DNA of 64,000 nucleotides, from the NCBI GenBank assembly GCA_030247855.1, contig JAPDRN010000053.1, forward strand, positions 156,561 through 220,560, in the 5' to 3' direction. Positions 46,256 through 58,939 of the stretch are shown here, piece by piece; positions within the stretch are counted from its first letter, which is position 1; each line of letters begins with the position of its first letter. The notes below the pieces were generated by a model. The model was not told the origin of the DNA, searched no databases, and was given only the letters and a program-made list of their open reading frames with translations. The position numbers and the translations under genes are program-made. This DNA is from Knufia peltigerae. Taxonomy: Eukaryota > Ascomycota > Eurotiomycetes > Chaetothyriales > Trichomeriaceae.

Positions 46256-46960
46256 ACAGAAGAAACCAACAACAACAAAAAGGTGTGAGGCAGTGAGGCT
46301 TCAAAAGAGAGAGCGATGATATATAGGGACGGTTGAAAGACGTTTCAGGTCGAGATTCGAAAGCTCTTTAGGTTATTCGTACGGGGTTTACTCGACACTC
46401 GCACGAGAGAGAGAGAGTCGAGGAAGCTCTGAACACGCACACGACGTCATCCGCAGCCCTCCGCAAATCGTTGGCCCGTTCTCACGTGATATGGAGCTTT
46501 AGGGGTAAGAACAGCCCTCTCGGACTGACTCAACTCGCCCACCAGCTGCGATTTTTATCCACAGAGGAGTTGAGCACATCACTCGTTTCTTCTCCTCTTT
46601 GTCATTCGCAGACAATCCACGCTCCTGCATTGTTCTTTTTCCCAAATGTCACTCACCGAAGAAGGCATCTGGACAGCTTTTTCAGCTTTTCCGGCGGTGC
46701 AGATGACACGGCACCACTGTTGATCATTTATTTCCGAAGCCGGTTATATACGTCCTACCAAATTATATCTATATATTTGCCTGGGTCACCAGTGTTTTCT
46801 TTTCCTTTCCAGTAAGCACGTTTGTTTGTTTCTCGAGACTCGACTCGACTCGCCTCAACCTTGCGGCAAATATATATATATACTCCCAGCATTTCTAGGC
46901 CACACACACATTCAAGGCCCTAAAGGCATGTCAGGCCACCTGCGGTGAAACGAGTCCATC
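46256..46960. promoter_or_regulatory. divergent promoter region, Fmp46-like / F-box-like
   Basis: 705 bp between opposite starts. A CACGTGA site lies at about 46483-46489, and a run of TA repeats (about 46870-46882) sits about 80 bp before the F-box-like start and could serve as a TATA element. Confidence 0.4.
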
Positions 46961-47818
46961 ATGACCTCGGATCATCCAGAGTCATCAGGACCAGCTCACG
47001 GATCGATCGGTCTGCTTGATCTACCGCTCGAAGTTCGCCATCAGATATACAAGCATCTATTTTGTCATCGGGCGTGGCCCATTCCTCTTGGACCAGGCAG
47101 CCTCGCGCCCTTGCAGCTACAGGACAAGAATGACCTCGCCGAGCCGATTTTCCAGACTGCCATCTTTAGAGTGAACAGGGCCGTTGGAACCGACGCCCTT
47201 CGTTTCGCATATAGTGCAAATAACTTTCAGCTGCCCGCTGACCTGACCACCTTCTGCCATCTGGGTGACATCGCTCTGGCATCGATCCGGACACTCACAG
47301 TCCATAATAACTGCTGGCTAGTTGGCGAGGGATCGAGGAGGGTCTGGGACATTATAAATCACAAATGCGCCGATCTGGAGCTTCTGATCGTCCAGCCCTC
47401 GACGCACCTGTTGTGGCAAGCCATTCCACACCTGAAGGAGTATGTTGCCTCTTTCGGCAATGACACATTGTCCCGACCAAAGCTCGTCCTCGACCTGTAT
47501 GTCTTCGATCGTCACTTCTCGTTCGATCTGCCGGAGCGGGAATATCATCGAGCGTTGCAGGAACTGAAAGGCATTGTCGATAGTGATTATGCATGGCGGG
47601 GGTTCGTCCCCGTCAGGGAAATAGTGTCCTTCCTGCCGAAGCACGTGAAGCGAATCGACTTTGTGCTCGATGTCAGCGCAGGAGGTGTCCGCGCCCTGGA
47701 TGAGGTCCTGCGAGACTCCTCGGATCTTCCACTGGTTAAAACGGCACTGCCCTCACCCGGCAGAGACTATCGGTACGGACACCGAGCTCAGCTCTGTTAT
47801 ATCTGGAAGGAAGACTAG
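46961..47818 (+). CDS. hypothetical protein with F-box/2EXR-like N-terminus
   Basis: Single exon, 285 residues. The only recognisable piece is the N-terminal L-L-D-L-P-L-E-V-R-H-Q-I-Y-K-H-L-F (about residues 18-34). This pattern is common to fungal F-box-like and 2EXR-type proteins, which form large, fast-evolving families in Pezizomycotina. The rest predicts mixed helices and strands with repeated hydrophobic blocks, such as I-R-T-L-T-V-H-N and R-I-D-F-V-L-D-V, as in that class. True F-box members would link a target to an SCF ubiquitin ligase; I cannot say whether this one binds Skp1. The ATG at 46961 follows a TATA-like run by about 80 bp. Partners are unknown. Confidence 0.7.
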   Translation: MTSDHPESSGPAHGSIGLLDLPLEVRHQIYKHLFCHRAWPIPLGPGSLAPLQLQDKNDLAEPIFQTAIFRVNRAVGTDALRFAYSANNFQLPADLTTFCHLGDIALASIRTLTVHNNCWLVGEGSRRVWDIINHKCADLELLIVQPSTHLLWQAIPHLKEYVASFGNDTLSRPKLVLDLYVFDRHFSFDLPEREYHRALQELKGIVDSDYAWRGFVPVREIVSFLPKHVKRIDFVLDVSAGGVRALDEVLRDSSDLPLVKTALPSPGRDYRYGHRAQLCYIWKED

Positions 47819-50800
47819 AGAAATCAGTACCAGAAGAAGGGGTTAGTGTAGCTTTTCCCCCGAGCATCGGGTTATCTACAGTGCTGTCGGGATCGCCAGG
47901 GAGAGGCCATTTCTCACAAAAGGCTTTGCAACCTATTAGAAGCACCTTTACGCCTGTGATCAAAGAAACGCTTCGAGAGCATGTCAAGAAAAAGTCAAGG
48001 TCATGATGCCCAACACATGACCCAAGGCTATGAGGACGCCCGTGACTGGTTGTTAGCATTCAACCGTGAAGGCACTCTCGGAGTCGCAGTCAGCATCTGT
48101 GTCATCTCCTAGTATGAGATGTCCTTGCCAACCAAGACATGAGAAGTCCGAAGAACGCGCTCAGAATCACCCTCGCGCCGAGTAGAAGAGACCTCAGACC
48201 AGAGCTTTGGAGCCATTTGGCTGGGCAGGGCTGCAAGAATCCCTGCAGGGAAACTGCAGGGACCGAAGTGGCAGAACCGCATCTCTGATGGCACGACGCC
48301 TCGCGAAGAAGAAGTGTCGTAAGGCTGAGGGTCACTGCACTGGGTTTGCTATTGGCATTTTAATCACGTCGTTTCACTCGGGCAATTGCCGCTCCATGTC
48401 GAACGCTGCAACAAGCGTTTTTCAAGTTCGAAATTCTCATCAAGGGGTAGTCAGGGAAGGAGGCATCCAGATTTGAGAAGTACGATGAGCCAGGAGCACG
48501 CGTGGCCTTTTCAGCCAGCCCTTGCGCACTGCTGTGAAGAAAAGGGACATTCCAGGCCCTCGAACGTCCATGATCAAGGTTCTAGCAAGGTTTGAGTTGA
48601 TGTGTGGCATTGCTGCAAGCCATCTAAATTCGCGTCGATGTGGCAACCCAATAATGTACAGATTCCAGTGGCCTGAGGGCCCTGTACTTTTCCCAAAAGT
48701 TTCCATACCCTGTACAGTGTCTGTGAAACTTACGAATGATTACTGTATTACCAACTTACGCCTCAGGGTCCAAGCCACTGGATTCTTTGATCAGCCCCAG
48801 GGCTACCGGGACTCTGGGCCGCCTGTTTAGGCTGGCGAGAAGCTTTGATCCAATGTGTAACAAGCCCCCTGAGTGTCTTCAACCCTCCGGGGGTCTGTAC
48901 TGTTCATGAAGGCATGTTGCATGCGGCTGTCCGAAACAATATTGATTGAGATCGTTGATGATCTTTTGGAGATCTACTGTAAAGACAGAGGCGCGAAATT
49001 GCATGTAAACCGAATACCCAAAGTCCAGGAACAAGCTGACCGGAATTAATCGATCTAGGTACATAGTCGTCGAGTCAAGGCTCGACCAAGACTCGGAGAG
49101 CATCGGAGGCTGGAAATCCCTTCCAACAAGACCAAGGCTGCGTGATAAGCATGGACATGTTACACCATTGGTGACAATATGGTAAGGTTGAGTTGATGGG
49201 GACATTGATGCTGTTACTTTTTCATGTCTCGAGGCGTATCGGCAAGGCCGACAGCTGTAATTTCCGGAATAGCAATACATGCGGACTTTACCTGGTGCAA
49301 ACACTATCCACTCTAGTAAAGTTGATGCAGGTCCAACGGTGCAATAACGGGCTTTCAAAAAAACCACGCACGGTTTGATAGACAATCATGTACTCCGTAT
49401 GGGTCGCCGGACTACGGAGAAGGATGAGTATAACAGTGCTGGAGGGTGTACGCCTGGACCGTTCACTTGTGACCGACCCCGGTAAGTGGACGTCAATATC
49501 AACCAGCCGCAGACGCGATCTGCAGGGGCATCTTGGGCATACTGGAACCGGGAAGGCGGTTCGGTTACGGGGAGTTGCCATTGGCTTCCAAAAGCTGTCA
49601 TTCGATCGGTGCATTTTGGGACCCCTCAAGCTTCCGCGTGACGAGACTGGGGTTGAAATTGCACCTGGTAAGCATTTTGACGTAAAGTGCTTACAGAAAG
49701 ACTGTGCCCTCGCGCAGCAAATCGCATGGGTTGGCCGGCCACGAGACACACCAATGTAGTTGGAACAGCAAAGTCTCCAGACGCCTGCCCAAAACAGGTC
49801 TCTTACGGGGTAGATCGTCCACTGATGATACAGTACGGGACGTAGCCTCCGGGTCTGGTCAGCACTCCGGTTAGACAATTGTTCCTCGTGACGGCGACAG
49901 CTAGCAAGCATTGATGTTTTTCAGTGAGTACACATCTACAGCAATTTCTTCGAAAAGTGTCCTTGACGGTGTATTGTATCTGAGACCAGTTCATCCATGC
50001 TCGCGAGTGGCCGGCATGGACGTTCTTGAGCAGATCGATCTGGTCAAAGGGTGGCGGTCTCTGCAAGCCCGAGGCTGGCTGAATATCCAGAAGTAGCAGG
50101 ACACCAGTCAAGTGGAGTCTGGTTCAGAGTGAGGTCGTTCTTGAATCCTTGTTCAACCAGCGGTGGAAAGCAGCCGGGAGCGAGTGAAAATCAGCAGGAT
50201 AGGGCGGATAAGGTCATCGTGATCGGACACATCTGAGGGGGCGTCAGGGAAAATGGTGGTGGCAGCCACATGGCTCTGGAGATTGGCTTGACCCACCACC
50301 ATCACTCAGCTGGCTAGTATCGCTGCGGTCGAATGAAAAAGTGACCAGGGAGGACTGGCGTCAATGATTAAACAGGGGGTTCGCAGACGGTGGGGGCTGG
50401 AAAGGCCGCCCAGGACAAAACAAGTAAACAGTTTGGGCGCAAGATGCTCCAAAAGTGTGAGAAGAGGATGCAGCGACTTCTGGGTCTGTGCACATTTTGG
50501 CGAAGCTAGAGGGTGTTCCCGCTTTTTCTCGTGACACCATGTCTCGGGACTAATGAGCTGCCTTGTAGGAACAAGCCAGCACGCCGAGAACGGGGTCAAC
50601 CGTACGTGAGGCCGATAGCGCGCCTGCTTCGAGAGTAATTTGTGGCGACGCTGGCGACCTCCATCAATGAAGTATTTTTTCCGGGCCATGCTCCCTCCCT
50701 TGGTGTGTTCTTACAAGAATGGTCCAAGGGGGTTGCCTAGCGTAGTCCATCGAATAGCATAGCCCGTCTAGCAAGAAGACAGAGCACGGATACAGACGAA

Positions 50801-53457
50801 TAGGTGTCAGACAGATCGACCAGAGTACACAGACAACTTCGGATCGTGGCACGAAGTGACAGCTCTGGCCGTTAATACGGAGCATGAGCACGGCCTTTCG
50901 AGGGGAATCCCGGGGGCTTCGCTAGCCGATGATCCTCTTGAGTGAGATGTCACTGGTATCGAATCACACGAAATATCCCTTTCTTGAGGGCTTGTTTTGG
51001 TCGTTCTTTCAGAGGAAAGTTCATGGTCCGAGGCCCAGATTCTAGCTAGGAACGCTCTGTGGTTGATAGACGTGGTACTGTAGATAGGAGGAGGTTCGGT
51101 ACGAGGTGAGGAGAAAGAACGGGCCTCTCGCGTAGTTAGAGACATCAATCATCTTGGTGTCTGCAGGCATGGTTGTGAGCTCCACTTGGGGTGCTTTTTG
51201 TATCTGCAGCTCACTATACCTCATTGACATTCTCAAGCCATGTACGGGATAGTCCAGGTAGTTCTGAACGGGGATGATGAAATTGAACACCGGCCAGGAA
51301 CACGAGACTGACCAGGGCCGGGGAGGGTGCTTGGGTCGATGCTGACGGACCACTGCAGGATCCATGGGTTGCAGACAGGAAACATGGCATTGTGGTGTGT
51401 ACGATATCGATGAAAAGGGGAGATTGGACAAAGTCAAAGATCAACATCGAGCAGCAGCAGCAGCAACAGAAAGACAATTGTCTTGTTCCTTGCGTATGGG
51501 ATTGTCAAAAGGCATTTCGAAAGCCTGGACCGTGGAAAAGACAGTGGTAGGGGAGAAGGCAGATCAATGCACGCCTGCGCCCAGCACACTTTGCCTGCGA
51601 TTTTGACGGGAAATACTCGTACGCAGTTCGCACATTAAGGTACCTATCTACAATAGTACTCGTATTCAAATGTCAATATTATGATTTTGATGGCTATGAT
51701 GGTTGTGATTCTACGCCTTCAATTTACACATTCAGAGACTTGTAATTTTTTCTTCTGGTTTTTGCTCAAGGAGACGAGTTCCGCGACAACCATGTCCCGT
51801 GTACTATCATTAGCACGTCTTCATCGTTGTCAAGTGTGTTCGGCGACTTATTGTCTGCCTAGCGAACATCTTGTACCACCTGAGTTCCGTATCGTCGTCG
51901 CCATCACCACCCCCGTCACTTGTCACCATCGCCGCCCGCCACTCGCCTATGGGGTACCAGTACCAGTACCAGTTCTTTACCTACCTTTACCTAGGGTCGA
52001 GATAGCTGTATTCGTGTAGTAGGTCCCGACTAAGGCATGTACCGTAGCACAAATACCCAAAAGCATCCACTCCTCTCGTCTACGATGGAGTCTAGTCTGC
52101 TGTCTCTCCCCCCTCCTTTGACTTCTTACCGGGAGCCTCCATTCTGGTCGGGTGGGTGACTGGTTTTCTCACTGGACACCACATCCTCTCGTCCGCTCCA
52201 CCTCTCATGACTTTCATCATTCTCGTCACCCACGGGCCCAGGCCACTTTGAGCATAGCGGTGCTTCAAGCAATCCAATTTCTCGCGATCCCTCTTTGAGA
52301 CCAGAGTTTTTGCAATTGCAGCGCGCTCGGTCCAGACTGTTTTTGTTCGACGAGCAACTGAGACCACTTTTTTTCCAACTCGTACTAGGCCCCATCCCAT
52401 GTCCCGGGAACAACACCAGCAGCGCGAGACGAAAAAGCACGGACAAGGGCAACCCCTGCCTTTTCTCCCTCCTACTTTGCTCCCTCGTCAGTTTCTCCCC
52501 TCGACGCACACGCCCACACCACACTATCGCTTTTCCCAATGTTCCTCGCGCATTCCTAATCGTGGTCCACCCAGGCCAATGAGCCTCTCACCTTGCCGCC
52601 ATGCCTATCACATCCTAGCACCTCCTGTCTCCGCCATCCGTTTTTGACAAGCTCTCCTCTTTTTAGGCGACGCAAAAGACAGGCCCATCCAGCCAGCCGG
52701 CGGCCAGCTGCCCGCTAAGAACGCCATGTGCTGCCCCGACAAAAAGGATCGCATCTCTTCCAAATCTTTGAAATCGTCCTGGATTTGCTCTTTCCCTCAG
52801 CCTGGTCGTCAACCTCACCTTCACAAAGAAAAAGGTCTTCATCGTTGCCAGTGCCTCGTGCCCGGCCTCAAGAAGTATCACCCACCCACCTGAGCGGCTG
52901 ATCTCACTCCAATCTCTGCGAGTCCGGTCGCTAGCTGCCGAATCTCAAGTCACTGTCGATCTCTTACCCTGCTTGTCCTCCGAAGGCGCCCCACGTCCAC
53001 TGAGAACAAGCCATCACGCCGCGAAAAAGCCAACCGACAGCCAAAAATACAGATCATCGCCCACCATCGATCCACCGCAAACACCTTCTTGTCAAGGCCT
53101 GTGTGCATATCGCGTTTCGCGACACTTGTCTCTGGACCGAACACACTCTGCTCGTCGCTGGAAGAAAACTGCGTCGCCTGTTTGCGCTACATATCGCACC
53201 CGAGACAGGTATCTCAGGCTGATACATTCTTCGGCATAAGAGAACCTGGCACATCCCTCAAGTCATCACCTCCTCGAGCTAAACCAAACCCCTCTGCGAT
53301 AATAGCCGCAAGAGTCTATTATAACATACGTCGCTGAGAGTTCCAGCGACAAAACAGCAGCTTCGGCCGAATACAAGCTCTTTCTAAACCCTTTGAGCGA
53401 TCTCGCACTGCACCGTCGACATCAGTCAGACTGGCTTCCGTCGCGATCCCCCTTCCA
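47819..53457. other. 5.6-kb region without a supportable gene
   Basis: The longest gene-free stretch here. Open frames are short or lack any protein-like composition. The part from about 52080 to 53450 is C/T-rich and probably is the promoter and long leader of the Seb1-like gene. The middle (48000-51700) shows no recognised repeat; a GCA repeat lies at about 51450-51466, and motif copies at 49391-49399, 50873-50882 and 51655. Confidence 0.5.
52080..53457 (+). promoter_or_regulatory. pyrimidine-rich upstream/leader region of Seb1-like gene
   Basis: About 1.4 kb of C-rich sequence leads to the start codon. It contains several small upstream open frames, including ATGs near 52399 and 52973, which could act as uORFs if the transcript starts early. 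The transcription start cannot be placed. Confidence 0.4.
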
Positions 53458-54771
53458 ATGGGGACAACGCTCGATGCGCTGAACACCGCAACCTCCAGTC
53501 TCACACAACGCCGACAAGCTGCGTCTAATCTTCCAGCATTTGAGCTGCCACCGCCTCCAATCTCATTCGCACCGGGGCCACTTCAGAAATTCCCTCCGAT
53601 TCCAGGAATCAACACATCACATGCGGGCCCTACGCCTGTGAGTGTAGGACAGCTCCTGACGCCACCGTCCAACTCGGCGTCGGAGAGCGCAAGCTCATCT
53701 GCCATTCCGACAGGGACAACCCCTAACAGCGGCGCCGCTCCTGTCCTACCGTACGCCCCTAGTTTCTTTGGCGGCGGAACAGGGACCACTCCCAATGCAT
53801 ATCATACTGGATACACTCCGCAGCCGTGGCAGGCCAACGGTCCTCTTCTCCCACCCCGATCAATGTTTTCTCCCATACCAGGTCAGTCGCTGCGGTCGGG
53901 AACGCACTCGCCGGCTGCTGCAGAAGGGTCAGCGCTCCCTCCACCGCCTTACGATCTGAACCCTCCTTACGGCGCCCACCTCCCTCTCTCCTCCCCAGGC
54001 AGCGCCTCCCATCCTGCGAACGCTCATCACCTCATGCCGTCAATGCAACGACCTCCTAGTCAACATTCGCCAATAACACCCAACGATAACAAGCCGGCAC
54101 TCTTCGGTAGCATGACGACTGCGGGCCAACACCAACCCTCATATGTATATTCCCATCCTACCGGCGTTTCCCAGGCTCCAAGGATTTCTCCCACGCTCCA
54201 ACAAGGAAGTCTTCCTTCCCACTCACAGCCTTCGTTCATGAGGCCTCCTCCCCCGTCATATTCTCTACCGGCGATGCCAGGACCGATTATGTCCAATATC
54301 CACAGTCCAGGCACGCACATGAGCATGGTGGGAAGCATGCAAGCAAACATGTTGCCTCTTGCCTTCAACAGTGGTTATGCCGCAAACCCACAAGGGATGT
54401 ATGGACAACCGAGGACAAATACGCCGCAACAGAGCCCGGCAAACGACAGACCGTTCAAATGTGACCAGTGTCCCCAGAGCTTCAATCGCAATCATGACTT
54501 GAAGCGTCACAAGCGAATTCACCTCGCTGTGAAGCCTTTCCCTTGTAAATATTGCGACAAGAGCTTCTCTCGTAAAGACGCACTCAAGGTAAGTTGATTC
54601 TGTCAAGTATGACCCGACTCAGATACTGATTGTGAACAACAGAGACATATTCTTGTCAAAGGCTGTGGCAGTGGTTCTTCGGCCGAAGCGGAAAGTAAGG
54701 ACGATGGACCGAAATCCGAATCCGGTAGCGACGGTGTGAACGATAGCCCGACGGCGGCAACAGCAGCGTAA
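53458..54771 (+). CDS. C2H2 transcription factor, Seb1/Msn2-4-like
   Basis: Two exons, 53458-54588 and 54643-54771, with a 54-nt intron, encode 419 residues. Seb1-type factors bind stress-response elements and adjust osmotic, oxidative and heat stress genes. Residues 1-325 are a Pro/Ser/Gly-rich activation-type region with no fold. The DNA-binding part has a first finger with C335 and an F-K-C-D-Q-C start. The second finger has C363 and C366, then H379 and C384, and so is C2HC, in F-P-C-K-Y-C and R-H-I-L-V-K-G-C. The intron splits the second finger after A-L-K. The C-terminus is short, acidic and Ser/Ala-rich. The finger sequence and the C-terminal finger's cysteine match Seb1/SebA rather than general C2H2 factors. 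Confidence 0.85.
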
Positions 54772-55697
54772 TATCCCGGGCAACACAGCACCTCTGATAT
54801 CCATCAAGTGTTTCCCCACTGGGTGAGTGTATATTATTAGCATGGGACTGAGCTTTTCAGAAGCTCGTTGGCTGGTAGTGGATTATTTCATTATGTTTTG
54901 TGACGACTTGATGGATGGCGAACTCTAGCGACCTTTGGGAGTATTGATGGATATTCATTTTCTGTTTTTCCCCGAGTCGAGCATAGACGACGCTTTATAC
55001 CCAGCAGTTTTATGGATGGCATTTGGTGACCCTTGTAGCAGGGGGCCCCCTTGGATGAACAGCGGCAAGCTCAGTGGCCGAGTCCGGGGATATAGGAATC
55101 CTTTGGGACAGTAAACAGGATCTAATGAAGGAAAAAGATTTATAGTTTTCAGTATGAAGTATCACAAATGTTGTTGTCTTGTGCCACGTTTGCTTTTGTT
55201 TGTGTATAGTGAGCTTGTTCAGAAGGAACCTAAGATTACAATTACCCAACGCAAGTATGCCGGCATGGCGTGAATACATGTCCTGTCTTCAAACTCGGTG
55301 CCGATGGGCAGACTGCATCAAATGCAACTAAGGTAAGGTAAACTGATGAGCCTGTAAAAAAGCAGACATTCTGGATCCCTGTAGGCCATGCGCGGTGGCT
55401 TGCAATGGCTTGCAGCCTCGCGTCGGAAGGCGCCGCGAGATCGATTGATGGCCCCCTTGCCGATCTCTTTTTTTGGTTTTCTTTCTGGAAGGTGGATTCG
55501 CACCTTTTGCCATTGGAAATGTCGGAGCCGGCACCACGTTTATCCGAAGTCTCATCTTGCGGAGGAATTTTCTTGATGGTGATCAAGCTCCTCTAATAGG
55601 CGTGGATGAAGATATATTCGCTTCTCTTGAATACCCTTTTTATTTGGTCGTTTCAATCATCATATAAGACGTTTACGGAGTACACATGACGACATCC

Positions 55698-55766
<69 letters not shown>

Positions 55767-56948
55767 CCCCAATACTCTATCATTGTCGCACAAGCTCTTT
55801 TTTGTTTTGTTCCATTTCACGTTGGTACTCTTGTGTTCGTACACAGACATCAGTCAATAGTCAGCTCACACACAGCCCACCATGCGAGTACTCGACCTGT
55901 ACGTTGGGTAATAATACACCACGACATGTGGCTTCTTTTGACCCTTGTTGCGAGAACGCTTACTCCCTGTCCGTATCCGTGTTTTGTAGCCATGCGCTGT
56001 ATGACGCAGAAGACGGTTTCGCAGCAAGCCACAGCGTCTGACACTGAGATGGCGATGTCTCATTAGATCGATCCACCACCCCATGTCCGAGATCCAGCAG
56101 ATCCACAGATCGAACGTGCCGATCGACTCTATCAGATCCAATGCGTGGCTCCTTTTCCTTTGGCCCTGCTGTGCGTGGCTTTCTTTCCGAACTTTCCATG
56201 ATTGACACTTTCAAGACCCATCTTTTACTTTTGGTTGCAAGTATCACGCTCACTCATCCATGCATACGAGTACCTATTGTAGGTAGATACTCCGATTATA
56301 ATTTCCGGAAATCTGGATGATCTCATTCATCGCCCTCCGACCCATGGATGCACGTCCCAACACTACCTTGTCCATGATCCGTTCATCTCATCGAACGAGA
56401 GGTCTGATAGGGGGCCAGGAAGTCTAACTAGCTACCCAACCCATTGTCATTCGTCACGCCGCATTTTTCCTGCAGCCTACCCTTGCCTGAACATTGAAAC
56501 TTGACTTGGGTGAAACTGGTTGCTTTGTCCCCTCCTGGTTATCCCACGTCTGCCGTCCCTTCGCATGATGTGTCTAGTTGGTCGAGCGGCAACCCAGCAA
56601 AGCTCGAACATATTTACCGACGTCGTGCTGTCTCCTGTCACTTCACTTCCCTAGTATTTTCAAGCCTATTATTGTTAAATCAGTGCTGCTTTTTATTTCA
56701 CCTTCAACCTTCTAAAAGTATCCAGGGACGACCATCTCTGAACACATCCAGCTTCACATCGAAGAGTGGTAACATTGCTCACGATCTAAGCTTCGCACTC
56801 TGTCCAAGGCGGCTATATTCCCCACATCAAAGTGTGCGAGACACCTTCGTGCAGACATATATGATCAGCCGGGGGAGAATCGAGTCCTCGGCCAGAGGAG
56901 GAGCGTATCTGGATATTTGATTTTATCACCAATCTCTTGTCCAAGAAA
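54772..56948. other. intergenic with CT microsatellite
   Basis: 2.2 kb without a supportable gene. It holds a CT microsatellite at 55703-55759 and a TACGGAGTA motif at about 55674-55682, plus the promoter of the cryptochrome gene. Confidence 0.5.
55703..55759. repeat. CT microsatellite
   Basis: Nearly 28 CT units in a row, with one extra T near the end. Confidence 0.95.
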
Positions 56949-58939
56949 ATGACACCACAAAGGGTAGTCGTATATCTGCTACGGCGCGACTTGCGTCTTG
57001 CCGATAACCCCGTCTTTCACGAACTCCACAGGCTGTCCCAACAGTCTCAGAAACCTTTTACGCACGTCTTGCCGCTGTACGTTTTGGCCGCGCAACAAGT
57101 CGAGGTGTCTGGGCTTTTGTCGGATTCAGAAACCAAATCACCCTACCCGGAAGCACGTTCGGAGGTGGGAAACTTTTGGAGATGTGGGCCACACCGCGCA
57201 AAGTTCCTGGCCGAATCAGTATGGGAGCTCAAGTCGGAACTCGAGAAGATGGGCAGCAGCCTACACATCCGAGTGGGGATGTTGGGGCAAGTCGTCAGAG
57301 ACCTACTCGAGCAGATCAAGCAGGCGCAAAAAGAGACGATCGTTTCGGCCGTCTGGATGATCGAGGAGGAAGGGGTGGAGGAGAAGAGGGAGGAAAGGGA
57401 CGTTCGCAGGGCCGCCCAAGACGCCGGCGTGGATTTCAAGTTGTGGCTGGACGAGAAATATTTCATTGACGAGTTCGTCTTGACCCATCGGCCTATATTG
57501 GACCTCTTTACCAGTTGACTGACCCTGAATTCTTCACTGACTGACCTTTGTGTAGTCGAGACCTCCCATTCGAGAAACCGACTGATCTCCCAGATGTCTT
57601 CACGAGTTATCGAAAATCAGTAGAGCCGTTGAGGGATGCACCACGAAAGCCATTGCCCCGGCCTTCATCAATGTCGCCCATGCCCTCAGATATACCCGCA
57701 CAGCCTTCGCCTTTCACGATACCTGACAATTTTGAGAGATTTCAGTCTGCGTTGATGAAGCCTGTGCTGGACGATCCTCCTTTGAAGAAGAACCCGCCTT
57801 CATTTCCAGCCGACGTCAACTCAGCTTATCCCTTCCACGGTGGCTGTACGGGAGGCCTGAAGCGCATCCAGTCTCTCATCGGGTCCGGAGCGATGACAAA
57901 GTACAAGGACACGAGGAACGGACTGCTGGGGACGGACTTTTCAACCAAATTATCCGCGTGGCTGGCTCTGGGTTGCATCACGGCTCGTCAAGTGCACGCT
58001 CAACTGTTGGATTTCGAAGATGGGCGGGACGACCAGTACAAAGGTACCGAAGGATACGGCAAGGGTGAGAACAAGGGCACCGCGGCAGTGCGGTTCGAGC
58101 TGCTCTGGCGTGACTATATGAGGTTGTGTACACGAAAATTCGGACCGAGACTGTTCCGGGTGGGAGGATTCCGCAACGACACCACGTATCCCTGGAAGAC
58201 GCCAGGGACGAAAAGTGGTGGCCTGGAGCTTCAGGACACGTTTGATCGATTTCTTCGCGGCGCGACGGGGACGAGTTTGATCGACGCGAGTCAGCGTGAG
58301 CTCTTCCTCACCGGCTACACGAGCAACCGGGCGCGACAGAACGTGGCGAGCTTCCTGGCCAAACACCTCGGTATCAACTGGAAACTGGGTGCCGAGTGGT
58401 ACGAGTGTATGCTCACGGATTACGACGTCAGCTCGAACTGGGGCAATTGGCAGTATGTGGCCGGGGTCGGGAACGACCCACGAGGCGAAGCGCGAGTGTT
58501 TAACCCGATCAAACAGGCTTGCGATTACGATCCACGGGGGGAATATTGCAAGGCCTGGGTGGAGGAGTTGAGGGCGCTGACGGAACCTCAGGAGCTGTTT
58601 CAGCCGTGGAAGGTCGGCCCCGAAAGGAGACAGGAGGTGGGCCTGAAAGGATTGGACATGGTCGAACGACCGTTGAAGAAGATTGACTTCAAGGTTGGAG
58701 GACGAGGTAGAGGGGCTGCCAAAGGAGGTGTTGGAGGAGGAGGACGTTATGGAGGGAGTAGTCGACCCAAAGACAACGGCGGTGGTGAGGGCGGGAAGGG
58801 ACGTGGTGGTGGAAGCTTCGGGGCGAGATCGGGATTCCGAGGGGGACGAGGTAGAGGCCAGAACGGTTCCGGCCGGGGCAATGGACAGTATGGTCGTCAA
58901 GGGATCATGGATAAAGCCGTGACTTTGGATGGACAGTAG
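56949..58939 (+). CDS. Cryptochrome DASH with RGG tail
   Basis: Two exons, 56949-57472 and 57556-58939, with an 83-nt intron (donor GTTCGT), encode 635 residues. CRY-DASH proteins bind FAD and an antenna folate, repair pyrimidine dimers mainly in single-stranded DNA, and some fungal members affect light or clock outputs. The N-terminal antenna domain starts R-V-V-V-Y-L-L-R-R-D-L-R-L-A-D-N. The FAD domain carries the family stretches F-P-F-H-G-G-C-type loop (here Y-P-F-H-G-G-C-T-G-G), F-E-L-L-W-R-D-Y, G-Y-T-S-N-R-A-R-Q-N and N-W-G-N-W-Q-Y-V-A-G-V-G-N-D-P-R. From about residue 554 to 625 is a Gly/Arg-rich RGG tail, an RNA-binding type extension seen in some fungal CRY-DASH. ATG 56949 is used; upstream codons are non-ATG. 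Confidence 0.95.

Noticed and set aside
49288..49911. 207-residue frame on the minus strand
   Set aside because: Arg/Ser/Cys-rich, no domain, no splice partners, lies in the gene-free stretch; composition looks random.
55703..55759. CRISPR-like or satellite array
   Set aside because: It is a plain CT dinucleotide run with no spacer structure, and CRISPR arrays are not expected in a fungus.
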